From positions 43,799,662-43,863,661 of the forward strand of contig CM070604.1 in assembly GCA_036346395.1 (NCBI GenBank): DNA of 64,000 nucleotides, read 5' to 3'. The translations under genes were made by a program, and so were the position numbers. The notes beneath the pieces are model-generated. The model saw only the letters and a list, made by a program, of their open reading frames with translations, did not search any database and was not told where the DNA came from. The stretch is from Hsuehochloa calcarea (lineage: Eukaryota > Streptophyta > Magnoliopsida > Poales > Poaceae). Positions 21,631 through 32,152 of this stretch are shown here, in pieces; within the stretch, counting starts at the first letter, position 1; every line of letters starts with the position of its first letter.

Positions 21631-22640
21631 GTTTCTTTAGAACTCCTAAAGCCCTTTCTATGTGATTTCGCAAGCTTGCGTGACGATTATTGAATAACTC
21701 CTTGTAGTCTCTTGGTCCACGGTGACCACGTCCAAACTCCTTCAGGTGATATCGAACACCACGGTAAGGTGCAAGGAACGATGGTGTGTTAGCATAACCA
21801 CCATCGACAAGAAAAAATTTACCTTCCGGTACTTGAAAGCCACTACTCAGAGCAGACCTAAGGACTCTAGCATCTGTGGCAGATCCCTCCCATCCACATG
21901 AGATAAAAGTGAAGTTCAAGTCAAAACCACAAACTACCATGACGTTTTGACTCAATGTACCCTTTCTATTCCTGTACGGAGCAGCCTTCTTTCCATTTAT
22001 AGTAATAGGAATATGGGTACCATCGATAGCACCAATACAATTCTGCAAGGCAAAGAATATAGCCATGAGTTTTTATTTTTTATGAACTAATTATTAATTT
22101 ATACACGAATGTCAAATTATGCACCTTAAAGTAGGGGAAGAAGCGAGGATCCGATCTAATCTTCCAATGAGTTTGATCAACATTAGGAAGCTTGACAAAT
22201 TTATAGGTGAGAGCAGGAATTGTATTAAAAACCTCCTTAAGATGACGATGAATTGTTTCCCTGCTATGCTTGAATTCAAATTGTAAATCTTGAAAGCTTG
22301 CATTGTGGGAGAGCATGAACATGAAAAATCTAAGTTTCTCCTCAACACTAACACCTCTACTATCTTTCAACAGTTTTTGCTCTCTAAGATAATTCGCAAT
22401 TGCCCTAAAGACCACTGGCTCCATACGGAATGCAACTCTACAATCCATTTCATGTCCTTCAAGGATTTCCTTAAGCCGCTCTCTCGCTGTAGTCCGGGCG
22501 CATGCCTTGGTTTTTTCACTTTGTGTACTAGCAGACAATAAATGTAAAGTAGGCAAAACAACAAACATCATGTCGTCATCCTCTTCCCTCCTTCTTTTAG
22601 CTCGAAGCACCCTTCTTGAACCCATTTGATCACTAATCAT
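21626..22640 (-). CDS. PIF/Harbinger DDE transposase, N-terminal and catalytic part
   Basis: Exon 1 (22125-22640, 172 codons) starts with a basic stretch (RRVLRAKRRREED) and holds the helical region RETIHRHLKEVF. An intron at 22043-22124 has GT/AG ends. Exon 2 (22042 leftward) carries the catalytic core: Asp about residue 179 in GAIDGTHIP, Asp about 229 in SATDARVL and Glu about 301 in NHIERALGVLKKRF. All three acidic residues are present and I see no stop. The gene is broken only by the gypsy array after about residue 311, so it became inactive recently. The enzyme would cut and rejoin element ends in the nucleus together with the Myb-like partner. Confidence 0.88.
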
Positions 22641-22984
22641 TTGAAATAAATAATCAACATAGTTTTTTCATTTGCAACAAATGAATATGCAAATATAGAA
22701 TTCACACAAAATAAAATGAGACATCACTTCAGACAGTGCACATAAAAACTTTGTATCCTTTGAATGTAATGTGGTAAAATTTAAGCACAATGAATATCAA
22801 TTTGGCTATATTGTTCATACATGTAAGAATTACAGTACTATATAGCCATTGTTGTAATGTTGCCTCATGCATAGCAAGTATTAATATATAGCACAAGGCT
22901 ACAACTAATATAGTATTGACATACCATCTTTAAAATATGAAGACAAACTTACCTAATTTCAGATCAGGAACTCCCCTTTAATCA

Positions 22985-23600
22985 ACGAATCATCAAGCTT
23001 TGCATTCAATGTTTCCTGAAGAAGAATTGTGAAAGATAACAGAATCAATGGACAATCTGGCATGCATATAAAGCTAACTAATATTGCTCTCAGTGCAGCA
23101 ATAAATCTCAGTGCACAGTGTGTGAAAGTGGACAATCTGGCATGCATATAAAGCTTCTTCACTCAAGTGATCTCAGTGGACAATGGACAATCTGGCATGC
23201 ATATATAGCTTCTAGTCTTGAACTAATATTAGTTATCTTTATATGCATATTCTGTTATCTTTTTTAATGACCTGGCATGCATAGCAAGTATTTGGAATTC
23301 ACGAGAAGATAATGAATTTTGAATAATTAATGGATTAAAAAAGATAATAGAATTGTGAAAGATAACTAATATTGCTCTCAGTGGACAATGGACAAGGGAC
23401 GATGGCAACCATGGCGCGGCTATTCTTCACTCAAGTGATCTCGATGGACAATGGACAATCGGCATGCATAGCAAGTATTTGGAATTCACAGAAAGATAAC
23501 AGAATTGTGAAAGATAACTAATATTGCTCTCAGTGCAGCAATAAATCTGGCATGCATATAAAGCTTCTTCACTCAAGTGATGACCACTTACTAGCAAATA
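22985..23600. repeat. Iterated short blocks inside the Harbinger element
   Basis: Several imperfect copies of two blocks alternate: one around TCTGGCATGCATATAAAGCT followed by TTCTTCACTCAAGTGA, the other around GAAAGATAACTAATATTGCT with CTCAGTG. Copies lie near 23050-23110, 23130-23180, 23350-23470 and 23510-23580. The order and spacing vary, so this is a cluster rather than a regular satellite. Confidence 0.65.
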
Positions 23601-23676
23601 CAATATGGAAACAATTATTCACTCAATTGAGTAGAAGTACTAATATTGCGATTACGTGAATGAATGAGTAATCGTA

Positions 23677-23850
23677 TTTATAGTCATTAGGGTTTTGATT
23701 CGCAGATACGTGCGGGCATTGAACTATGATTATATATGCATTTATGGAAAAGATTTATAGGCATTAGGGTTTTTCAGACTGCAGATTCTGTGCAGGCATT
23801 GAACTATGATTATATATGCATTTATGGAAAAGATTTATAGTCATTAGGGT
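23677..23850. repeat. Tandem duplication, about 77-80 bp period
   Basis: TTTATAG(T/G)CATTAGGGTTT begins at 23677, 23754 and 23834. The first two units share GGCATTGAACTATGATTATA and the following ATATGCATTTATGG; the third is partial. Confidence 0.75.
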
Positions 23851-25249
23851 TTTTCTTGGCTGCCAAAGATTTAGCATGATATGCTTTGTTTGGTTTTTAA
23901 TTAAGGGTTGGTTGGTATGACATCCCCTGGTGCAGCTACAATAGTACAATGACAATGAGAAAGTAAGTTAGCCTGCCTGTAACATTTGACAAGAAAGAAT
24001 ACCCAATGGACCGACACTTGCAGACACAAAAATGGTAGCGATCCAGACCCTAGCTTTGATATTTTCCTATGGCGGTGATGGGGTATGCTGCCAGCCATAG
24101 ATGCCACTGCCATAAATCCAAGAGTCTGTTCTTGGATGAATTGGAATGAGCTTGCAGCCACAGGCGACTACAACACACAACAAATATTGGAAACAGGGAA
24201 ATGTATTACTTCAAACTACTTCTACTATCTCCTAAGAAACTAAAGCACAATCCTGAGGTATGAGGAACCAGGGAAGGGAAAAGGATGAAAATCTAAAGCA
24301 CAATCCTGAGGTATGGGAGATCCTAATACAGGGTACCCTGCACTGGACAAGTATATGCATGTCATGTGAATTCACCCAGCCAAGCAGCTTGACAGCAAAT
24401 GCAAACAACCACCATTGAATAATTTCCTTGGCCAAACTAGACTCCAACGAATATACTACTACATTAAGGTAACAAAGCTACTTACATTGTATGTGACAAA
24501 CAATATCGATATATCATGACACTACTGCACACATAAATACTTCTGTAATGGCAAAAAAAAACATCCTCCTCTGATACTCAGGTCTTTCTGATACTCCGAG
24601 TGCTCAAATTCCTTGAGTATCAGATCACAGTAGAAACATGAGGCAAAGCTTCCCAAGAACAAATCACACCTTGAGCCCAAGATTTTCCTAGGAATCACTC
24701 GTGTCCCCATGGATAAATATGACCGGATACAACCCTAGAAATCATAGTAGAACACCCTACGCCACCGCCTCCCACTGCAGCTTCCCGATTCCCCACAACT
24801 GGAAGAGGCTCCTCGAGCAACCCTGGCCGGAGTTCTCCTCCCCCTCTCTAACCCCAGTGCAACGGATCCGTGAGAGAGAAAAAACTGCAGCTACAGACCC
24901 TAGAGATCGTAGTAGTAGGAGGAGGAGGAAGAAGAGGAGATTACTGACCGGGATGTTCCTCCGAGGGCGGCGACGGCGGCAGGATCGGCGCCACCAGAGT
25001 CAAGGGGGAGAGAGGGGGGAGGCGGCGCCGTTCGGAGAAGAGGAGTCGGCAGCCGCGAGCGCACGCGACGGGAGAAGAAAACACGCGACGGGCGAGAGTT
25101 TTGTTTCTCCACGGGATTGAGTTGGAACGCGACGGGTTTTTGTCGAATCCGAGCGTATCCAAGCAGCGAAAACCGGACGGGCCGGGAAATCTACCCCGGC
25201 CGGGATGTTCCCAGGCAATCCCGGGCGATCCCGGTGGATCCCGCCCTTT

Positions 25250-25261
25250 CCAAACAAGGCC
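25250..25261. repeat. Right terminal inverted repeat of the Harbinger element
   Basis: CCAAACAAGGCC is the exact inverse of the left end and is followed by the TSD TAG at 25262-25264. Confidence 0.88.
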
Positions 25262-25296
25262 TAGAAGGGAAGATACGTATACTCGCGATTTGCCAT
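25262..25296 (-). pseudogene. N-terminal codons of the same gypsy-type gag
   Basis: An ATG at 25294-25296 on the minus strand opens a short frame reaching the right Harbinger end. If the Harbinger element and one copy of the 3-bp TAG duplication are ignored, this frame continues in phase into the gag at 1515 and leftward. That continuity fixes the insertion point to the base and supports this ATG as the gag start. The upstream stretch to the primer-binding site at 26341 is untranslated leader. Confidence 0.75.
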
Positions 25297-26340
25297 TGTT
25301 AGCAGCAAAGCAAAGAATATGTATATAGGTGTATGTGTATATGTAGAGGTCACTCAACTCACAATCCTAACAAGGTGAAGTTTCTTTACCGTTCCAAAAG
25401 GAATTAAGATCAACAATACTTACACTTCAGGGCAGCAGGAACCACAAGGTGATGTGTGAGCGAATTTCAAGAGCAAGTCAAAGCACGACAACGGGTGTTT
25501 TGTGGAGTTTGGTATGGATACCTACTTAATTTGAAAATTCTAGGTATTGTAAGGCTAAGTAAATATCCAAACTAGAATTCAATGCCTAGTTGCCGATCAC
25601 AAAGATATAAGTGAAAATCAAAACAACTCACACGCAAAGATATTGGAACTTAGTGCAATCAAGGAATGAGCTATGTAAGATATAAGTGAAGAACAAAATA
25701 GCTCGTATTGCACAAGTTATAGAAAGACCCTAGCTAGTTGCAAATAATGAAACTAGGGCACAAGATTGCACAAAATATTGATATTCTAACAATTGAATCA
25801 AGAATGAGTGGGGATTTTCGCTCAAGTTTATGGTTCGGCTATGCATTTTCTTTTTCCTTTTCTCTTTTCTCTTCCTTTTTTTTCTTCTCTTTTTTTCCCT
25901 TTTTCCTTCTTTTTTTTTGAACTATTGCCAAAATTCTTGTTCTACCAAAAATGAGCAAAATTTCTTTCCCACCTTTTGATCTTTGAACAATTGCAAGAAC
26001 ACAAATATTAATATGCAGCCCTAAGCAACGATTTAGCTAGTCTTCAATAGGTTCAAAGTATTCGCAAAAGATTGAAAGGTTCACAAAGGATAAATTGATG
26101 TCTCACTTCTTTTTGTTTTTTTATAGACACGACTAAAAAAAATCAAACTAGGCTCAAATAAGAAGCAACACAAAAAAAAATTCAAGATCAGCAAACTAAA
26201 CATGATTCTAATGGACAAAAAATTAACAAAACTCACTAGAATAACAAATAAAATACTACGGCTGAATTTTTTTTTTGTATGGCTTTTTCGTGTATGGGGA
26301 AAAAAAGATAACTAGATAAAGATCCTACCGAGTCAACGGA
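25297..26340 (-). other. Leader of the minus-strand gypsy element
   Basis: This stretch lies between the primer-binding site and the gag ATG. It is AT-rich, has no convincing coding frame, and contains an almost pure pyrimidine run on the plus strand at about 25848-25919 (polypurine on the element's sense strand). I see no other gene here. Confidence 0.55.
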
Positions 26341-26352
26341 GCTCTGATACCA
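26341..26352 (-). promoter_or_regulatory. Primer-binding site (tRNA-iMet type) of the minus-strand gypsy element
   Basis: On the minus strand this reads TGGTATCAGAGC, the usual plant retrotransposon primer-binding site complementary to the 3' end of initiator Met-tRNA. It sits two bases from the LTR end at 26355. It is not a tRNA gene. Confidence 0.9.
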
Positions 26353-26354
26353 CC

Positions 26355-27380
26355 TGATGCGGGGTGCCCGATCTTCTCGACGTAGAACCTCTCGATAACT
26401 TGTGTATCCTGACGAACCACCAGCTGATCCCCCGCGCCAATGCACGGACTTGCAACTCTATGAAAAATTCGCCCAAACACACACTTGATTGGATCCTCGC
26501 TGACCACAAGCGATGATCGTCGAACCCTCAATTTCCAGTGGAAAAGCAAAAACGACCCCTTGTTCTCAATGCCCAATTCCCTCTGTTTTGGCTATAAGCA
26601 CAACAGGAGAATCAAGCAAAAGCTTTGAAAATATATTAAACGTGGTCTGAGGTTACAATGGGGGTCTACCCCTCTATATAAAGTGCCTCTTATCCTCCTC
26701 ATGGCTGGCCAAGAGGCCCTACTCCTATTCTAATTCGGATTTGGAGTCCTACTACAATTCCGACACATTCCAAAACAGAAAAGGAAACTTTGATTTTACA
26801 ACCGTCACATTGATTCGATCATATCTTTTGATCCAAATGGAATTTCGGAGTGAGGGTGGATCAGTTGGATCGGTCTTGAAGTTAGCTTTCCAACAAGCCC
26901 AAAAACACTCAAATCCGACTTCGTATGAGAAAGTTATGGTCTTTTTACTCCGGACTGTCCTGCTGATTCCGAATCCGAATTTGAGGCTGATTCCGAATCC
27001 GAATTGAATTCCGAGTTGATTCCGAATTTGAATTTGGTTGGGCTTCTGGAAGTTTCGAATTTGACTTGGATTCTTGGGCTTCTCTCCCCTTGCTTGTCTC
27101 CCACGAGCTTCTCCTCCATTGTGATGGTCTTTCTTCAAGAACAGCCTCATATCCTTCTTCTCCGTACATTATTGAATCTTCCAATCTGAGCACAAGCAAA
27201 ACACTAGTTTTAGGTAGTATGAAATTCTCAACTAATTTAAAAGGAAATTCAGTGAACAGATTCACCTGTTGGATAAGCTTCTCTTATTTTTCAACTCTCT
27301 TAGTAAGCTCATGTTGTTCTGAGGTATTTAATGAATTGAAAATATTATATGAAACAACGTAGCTAAGGATGTCCGCATCA
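26355..27380 (-). mobile_element. 5' LTR of the minus-strand gypsy element
   Basis: This 1026-bp LTR is bounded by TGATGCGG at the left and CCGCATCA at the right, an 8-bp terminal inverted repeat with canonical TG/CA ends. The primer-binding site abuts its left edge, so on the minus strand this is the 5' LTR. A TATA-like CTTTATATAGAG on the minus strand lies near 26675-26690, plausible as the element promoter. The right end interrupts a copia-type gag (27381 onward), so the element inserted there. The matching 3' LTR and TSD lie left of the window and cannot be checked. Confidence 0.8.
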
Positions 27381-28324
27381 GTTGTCCACATCTATAGGTG
27401 CAACCCATGACTGTGGATCCTCTGTGCCTGCAATGGTGAGGTGTGCCTCATGCTATCCGTTGCTCTTCTTCTTAGTCTTGAAAGCATCAATCACGTGCTA
27501 CGATTCACGGCAAACACGTGACCAATGTCCCCAAGTACCACATTTGTAGCAACTTTGGTCCTGCTAACCATAGGGCTTCTCATCACGCTTCTTTTATCCG
27601 CCCTTCTTGGCTTGAGCATTCTGCTTGGTCTTGTAACCCATTACCTTACCCTTTTTGCCTATTTCCTTTGAGTGACGCTTCTTCACCTTGTAGCTGCTAG
27701 TATTTACTTCATAGCCAATATTGCTACTAGGCGGCTGTGGGATGTAGTTCTTTCTGAGAACATCATCTTGAGCTTCCGCAACTTGCATGATGCAATCAGT
27801 TCGGCATACTCCTTGTAGCCGTCCTGACGATAGTTGCGTGCGTATTGCACCGCGTTTGGGTGAAAGGTAGAGAGAGTTTTCTCGATCTTCTGATTATCCG
27901 TGGTTACCTTACCACCGAGTTGAAGACTTGTACAAATTCTATTCAATGTAGAATTTTACTCCCCCGCGGTCTTGTAGTAAGCAAAACGTAGTTCGTTCCA
28001 TTCCTGCTCTGCCCGAGGAAAAATGGTGTACTTCAGCTTCTTGAACCGCTTCTTCAGTGTGGTCCATAAAGCTAGTGCGTTCTTCTCCGCCATATACTCA
28101 TTCTTGAGCGTTAGGCAGAGATGGTGTCTGAGGAAATGAAGTGCTTGATCATTTTCCTTAGCAGTTGGAGTGTCATCCTTCAAGGTGCCAAGTCCGATAG
28201 CAGCACAAAGCTTCTTGGCTCCAAGTACGATCTCGACATTTGATGCCCAAGTCAGGTAAATGTGGCCATGCTGGAATAGCTCTTCGAACTCCCAGTTCGT
28301 AATACGAGTTATATGCATATTCAT
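27381..28324 (-). pseudogene. Ty1/copia-type gag fragment
   Basis: The minus-strand ATG at 28322-28324 opens a frame with WEFEELFQHGHIYLTWASNV and ALALWTTLKKRFKKLKYTIF, the UBN2-type copia gag core, closing at 27956. It continues in other frames with CTSLQLGGKVTTDNQKIEKT (27704-27946) and a basic tail rich in Lys (27594-27788). A zinc knuckle CYKCGTWGHWSRVC can be read near 27512-27556. The gene is cut at 27380 by the LTR of the minus-strand gypsy element; its pol region is not in the window. Confidence 0.78.
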
Positions 28325-29790
28325 GAAAAGAGTTCATAAGATTACTGCTGGTAATTTGCATAAAATGCTTGGAAAAAATGTCATAATATTCCTGTATTTT
28401 CTATGTATTTTCATGATTTACTGCTATTTTCAGTGATTAAAAGCAATGTAAACAGTCACAGATAATCAAAACAGTCAATACAATACATAAATTGCATAGA
28501 AATAATAATAAGAAAGTTAAACATGCTTCAAATGCTAAAAGTGATTCAAAATTTGAATTCTCGATGCCCTTTTTTGCTGGAATATGAATTTTCGACGAAT
28601 TCTGCAATTTCTAGGGGCTGAGCTGCTAATTTTCTGTTCAGAGAAATTTTTCTGTGCAAATTTTAGAAACACCGAGGGCCTTCTTGCAAATCTTCAGGAT
28701 TTTCCCATTTTGTGTTTTTTTTCTCTGAATTTTCGGCCGGGCCAATTTCCCTAGCCCATTTGGCCTTGCTTCCGGCCTATTCCGCCGGCCCACATACGTC
28801 GGGTCCAAAAGACCGAACGGGGTAGGGTTTCCCAACCCTATTCACCCGAGTGAGGCGGTGGCGCTTCAAGCGCCGGCGTCGCATGTGGGTCGACCGGGAA
28901 GGCCTGATGGGGGCGGGGCGAGAGCCGATGGCTGTTGTCCAGGGAGGGCCTTTGTGGGGCTGCGCACGGAGCGGCGCGGTTGGCCGATGGTGTCAACGTG
29001 GCTGCGGACGCGAGGATCTGTGCGACGGTGTGCTCCTTGCGGTAGGGCCGATCAACAGTCGGTGGGGCCGAGCCCGTGCAGGGCGGCTGGTTTCATGGCC
29101 GATGCGCGGCGTCGAGCCCGTGTGGCGCCGGCGCTACCCATCCCCGTCTCACCCCTTTTTTGCTTTCTTTGCTTCGGATGGCGTGAACCTGAAGGTTGCG
29201 GGCCAATGCGCTTACAGGCGTCTAGCTTCGGGCGGCACAGGTGTTGGCGAGGCTGCGGGCCAGCGGTGCGGCTCCAATCCAGTGCGCGTGACCAGCAGTA
29301 GTGCGGGGAGAGCCCGTGCAGGGGCAGGGCCATCCGGTGGAGATGCGGCTCCAGGCCGTGGAGCACCTATGCTGGGGCGGAGCAGGCCGGCGGCAAGACG
29401 GCGCTGGCACAACCATACCAGGCCGCTGACCATTTTTTTGTTTTGCTACTATTCGTTATGATTACTGTTCATGCGTAGTAACTGTTCATGCACAGTTACT
29501 GTTCATACGCAATTCACTGATCGGCATTACCGGCGACTTCAAGTCGGCTCGCAGTAAATTAGAACGTATTTGTAATCCACAGCGCAATCATCATATACTC
29601 TTTCATGCAATCCACCGATCAAAATTGCGCCAATGACTTCAAGTCAGCTCGTGATAGATTAGAGCGGATTTGCACCGTGGGATAAAACAATCTAGAAAGC
29701 AACAATTGCGGAATTGAAAGCGATCTAGAAAAAACGATTCAATCTACGAGTGTTGTTCTTCGACGGTTACCTTTCAATCCGAGGAGAGTC
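28325..29790 (-). other. Long leader of the copia fragment with a GC-rich core
   Basis: Between the gag ATG and the primer site lie about 1.46 kb. The part 28730-29430 is strongly GC-rich and has overlapping open frames on both strands, but none resembles a known protein and their composition reflects base bias. Two copies of AGCCCGTGCAGGG occur near 29070 and 29310. The rest is AT-rich. A captured host segment is possible. Confidence 0.45.
29459..29512. repeat. Three short direct repeats
   Basis: Three copies of (T/A)ACTGTTCAT(G/A)C lie about 20 bp apart inside the copia leader. Confidence 0.65.
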
Positions 29791-29804
29791 GATCGTGCTG
29801 ATAA
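29791..29804 (-). promoter_or_regulatory. Probable primer-binding site of the copia fragment
   Basis: On the minus strand TTATCAGCACGATC directly follows the LTR end. TTATCAGCACG-like primer sites are common in plant copia elements. Confidence 0.6.
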
Positions 29805-30475
29805 TGTATTGAGGAACCGTCGCTGGCGAGTCTGGTCCAAGCGATTATCTCGTAGACAAACTCAGAATCGTAAGAACAATGCAAGAACACAAGAAAAGAA
29901 TAGTAGATTGAACACAGAGATATGAGGAGACTTATGTCTTTTATTTATTGCTCTTCTGTCAAAACTGTAGTACAATGGCTCGGGGTCCCCCTTTATATAG
30001 TCTACTGGGAGGATGATGAGCCCATCATAGGCCAGGCCTGCCTGGCCTGGGCTCGGTTTCTTAACAGTGCCAAGCTTGCTTTTGTTAGTTCTTCGTCATG
30101 CCTGTCTACACAGTTTTTCCCTCTTCCTTTGTGCGTGCATACGTGTGAATTTTTACGAGGCTTGTTTGGTGTTGTGCGTCTTAATTTACATCATTACATG
30201 GACTGTATGGTGTTGTGGTTACTTTTCTTTGCGGGTATTTGTGATTAATGACTAGGCAAACATTAATGGAACTGTCTAATAAACATTTGACTGTTTTATT
30301 GGGTGCAAAACAGCCACATTGTGAACCATATGATGAAGATCATATTAACTGCACGACTATTGTGTAGTTTTGGTCAACATGCTGAATTTGCCTTAATGGG
30401 CCGAACGATTCGATTATTTTGATCTACGAAAACAGTCAGCTTCCATGTTTTTTGGGCTTTTGTCATTCCAATACA
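29805..30475 (-). mobile_element. 5' LTR of the copia fragment
   Basis: This 671-bp segment begins TGTATTG and ends CAATACA, a 7-bp terminal inverted repeat with TG/CA ends, next to the primer site. On the minus strand CTATATAAAGGGGG (near 29988-30001) is a plausible TATA box. The second LTR is outside the window or lost, so TSDs cannot be tested. Confidence 0.65.
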
Positions 30476-30980
30476 AAACAAAACAGGCCTTATTGAGATG
30501 TTTTTTTTGTCATTTTGGGCCCATTTTTGTCATTTAAAATTGCAAATAAAAAACTAACTTCAGTAGATTTATTATCATTCAAGGTCCAGGAATCCAGAAA
30601 AGCCCAACAAAACACGCCATCACGTATCTTGGCAGCCACAAAATCCCAAATATACCAAAATCATGTATCTTGACGGCCAAGAAAGAACGAAAAACACATA
30701 AGAAAATAGATGAAACCCATGAACATATGAGGAGGTCAAAAAATATCAAAAGAGGCAACTCATGGAAGAAGCAGAAAAAGGTACAACTCAAACCTACTGT
30801 TGCTGGATTTTGTCCTCCTTGATGAAATCAGAATGAACTACATATGATGCGATTGTGATCGATCTCTCTTCTTGCATTTATTCGTAATCTGCATGATAAA
30901 AATGTCCTTTGTTAGTAGATGAATCAGTGATCTAATTCACCAGTGACGAGGATCTAGAAATAGTCATTTAATTATTTATC
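30476..30980. other. No gene recognised
   Basis: AT-rich sequence flanking the copia LTR. No coding frame or repeat I can assign. Confidence 0.5.
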
Positions 30981-31753
30981 TGTAATCCTTATTATGGATA
31001 ATGACGCCACTATATGGTTCTTGAGTATACCCCCTTAATGTTCATGAGGGAAAAGCTGGAGTCGTAAGATCTTCTACGACTACCTCATGATCGTAAGTTT
31101 TTCTACGATCACCTCATGGTCGTAAGTCCTTCTACGACCAGGTCAGCCACGACTACCGCATAGTCGTAAGTTCTTCTACAACTAGCACATGATTGTAAAT
31201 TCTTCTACGATCACCGCATGGTCGTAAGTCCTTCTATGACCAGGTCAGTTACGACCACCCTATAATCGATCAAGCTTACAGACTAGTAGGCCCAATTGAT
31301 TAGGGTATCTAAACAGTCAGTATACACTATTATTCTCCATAATAACTGCACGATTAATCTCTTTGTTGTGGTGATAACTGTCTAGCGACGTAGGAACGTT
31401 ACTTCTCCAATAGTAATCTCTGGGAACTGCGCCATCATCTGAAGCATTGATACGCCCTTTGGGCTGGAGAAGTTATCGCTCACTTCGAGCACACTATAAA
31501 AGGAGGAATCACCAGACGGCGGAGAGAATAGAAAGAAAGACACAATCAGAAGCACAAGACATTGCATTCCAGTCTTTCTCTTGATCTATAACTAGCATAC
31601 TCAATACTACCACACAGGAGTAGGGTTGTTATTCTCTCTGGAGAAGGCAAGAACCTGTATAAAAATTCATGTGTCTTCTCTCTGCGTGATTTGAGTCTTG
31701 GAGACCCCCTGAATCAAACAATCATTACGTAAGTTCGTTCTAAAACATCGACA
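30981..31753 (+). mobile_element. Probable LTR of a plus-strand gypsy-like element (left edge uncertain)
   Basis: The segment ends ATCGACA directly before a primer-site-like sequence and a gag frame. CACTATAAAAGGAGG near 31490-31505 is a good TATA box. The left edge is a guess (TGTAATCC at 30981); no second intact LTR is available for comparison. Confidence 0.5.
31060..31265. repeat. Tandem array of TACGACCA/TGGTCGTA-type blocks
   Basis: About five imperfect units of 35-46 bp carry CATGGTCGTAAGTCCTTCTA, CGACCA and variants (GATCG, AACTAG, GATTGTA). Similar short motifs recur at 35735-35860 and 63600-63800. It lies upstream of the TATA box in the LTR, so a U3 enhancer array is plausible. Confidence 0.7.
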
Positions 31754-31755
31754 GT

Positions 31756-31770
31756 TGGTGCCGACTGTGG
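31756..31770 (+). promoter_or_regulatory. Probable primer-binding site of the gypsy-like element
   Basis: TGGTGCCGACTGTGG follows the LTR end by two bases. TGGCGCC/TGGTGCC-type sites precede gag in many plant Ty3/gypsy elements. Confidence 0.6.
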
Positions 31771-31822
31771 GGATCTTCTGATTATCACATTTCCTCCATT
31801 TTCTCCCAACTCTAATCCTTCC

Positions 31823-32152
31823 ATGGTAGGAGAGTGGAACGAGGAGGACTGGCTCGACTTGGCTGATTACGCAGATATCAACATGGATGCTGGCTTCGAC
31901 TACAAGCCGAGTATTGTATCATCCGATGGTGAGATCATTCTCCAAGAGACCATACCACCGATGGAGTTGAGGAGGGATCCTTGTCCCCCACAACGTTACG
32001 TCCAAATGAGCAACCAACTTTCTCAAAGGGCAAGGGTCAATCTGACCACAATCAGGATTGCTCCGAGGTAGACCCAGGACATGGCGAGGCCTCCCCCTCC
32101 AAATGTTCAAGTCCGCCTAAGGCAGTCCGACCTGGCACGACAAATCCTGGAA
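31823..32152 (+). pseudogene. N-terminal part of a gypsy-type gag
   Basis: The ATG at 31823 opens an 82-codon acidic frame (WNEEDWLDLADYADINMDAG), closed by TAG at 32069-32071. The following bases up to 32152 belong to the same element and are then split by the solo LTR insertion; the gag continues from 34511. Position after a primer-binding site supports the gag call; the N-terminus itself has no diagnostic motif. Confidence 0.55.

Larger units (their letters stand above)
22641..25249. other. Harbinger 5' flank of the transposase gene, repeat-bearing, non-coding
   Basis: No convincing coding frame. The left half contains iterated short blocks (listed separately); 24241-24320 has two copies of TAAAGCACAATCCTGAGGTA about 53 bp apart; 24700-25249 is GC-rich. 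The transposase promoter should lie here because the gene starts at 22640 and reads leftward. Confidence 0.5.
1519..25261 (-). mobile_element. PIF/Harbinger DNA transposon, with a 17.5-kb nested insertion
   Basis: The element is bounded by inverted GGCCTTGTTTGG at 1519-1530 and 25250-25261, flanked by TAG direct repeats (1516-1518 and 25262-25264). It carries the two genes expected of an autonomous plant Harbinger, both on the minus strand: a DDE transposase (22640 to 3844, split by the gypsy array) and a Myb/SANT-like accessory protein (3711 to 2422). Without the nested array it is about 6.2 kb. Harbinger elements usually duplicate TTA/TAA, so TAG is a slight variant. The reading frame of the host gag resumes across it, confirming both ends. 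Confidence 0.9.

Noticed and set aside
24701..25120. Arg-rich plus-strand frame at the right side of the Harbinger element
   Set aside because: Opposite strand to both element genes, low-complexity purine-rich composition, no motif.
28850..29461. Long GC-rich open frames on both strands
   Set aside because: Open on several frames at once, which is expected from GC bias; no domain, and located in a copia leader.
31060..31265. CRISPR-like regular repeat array
   Set aside because: Units are imperfect, have no unique spacers of constant length, and lie in a plant LTR.
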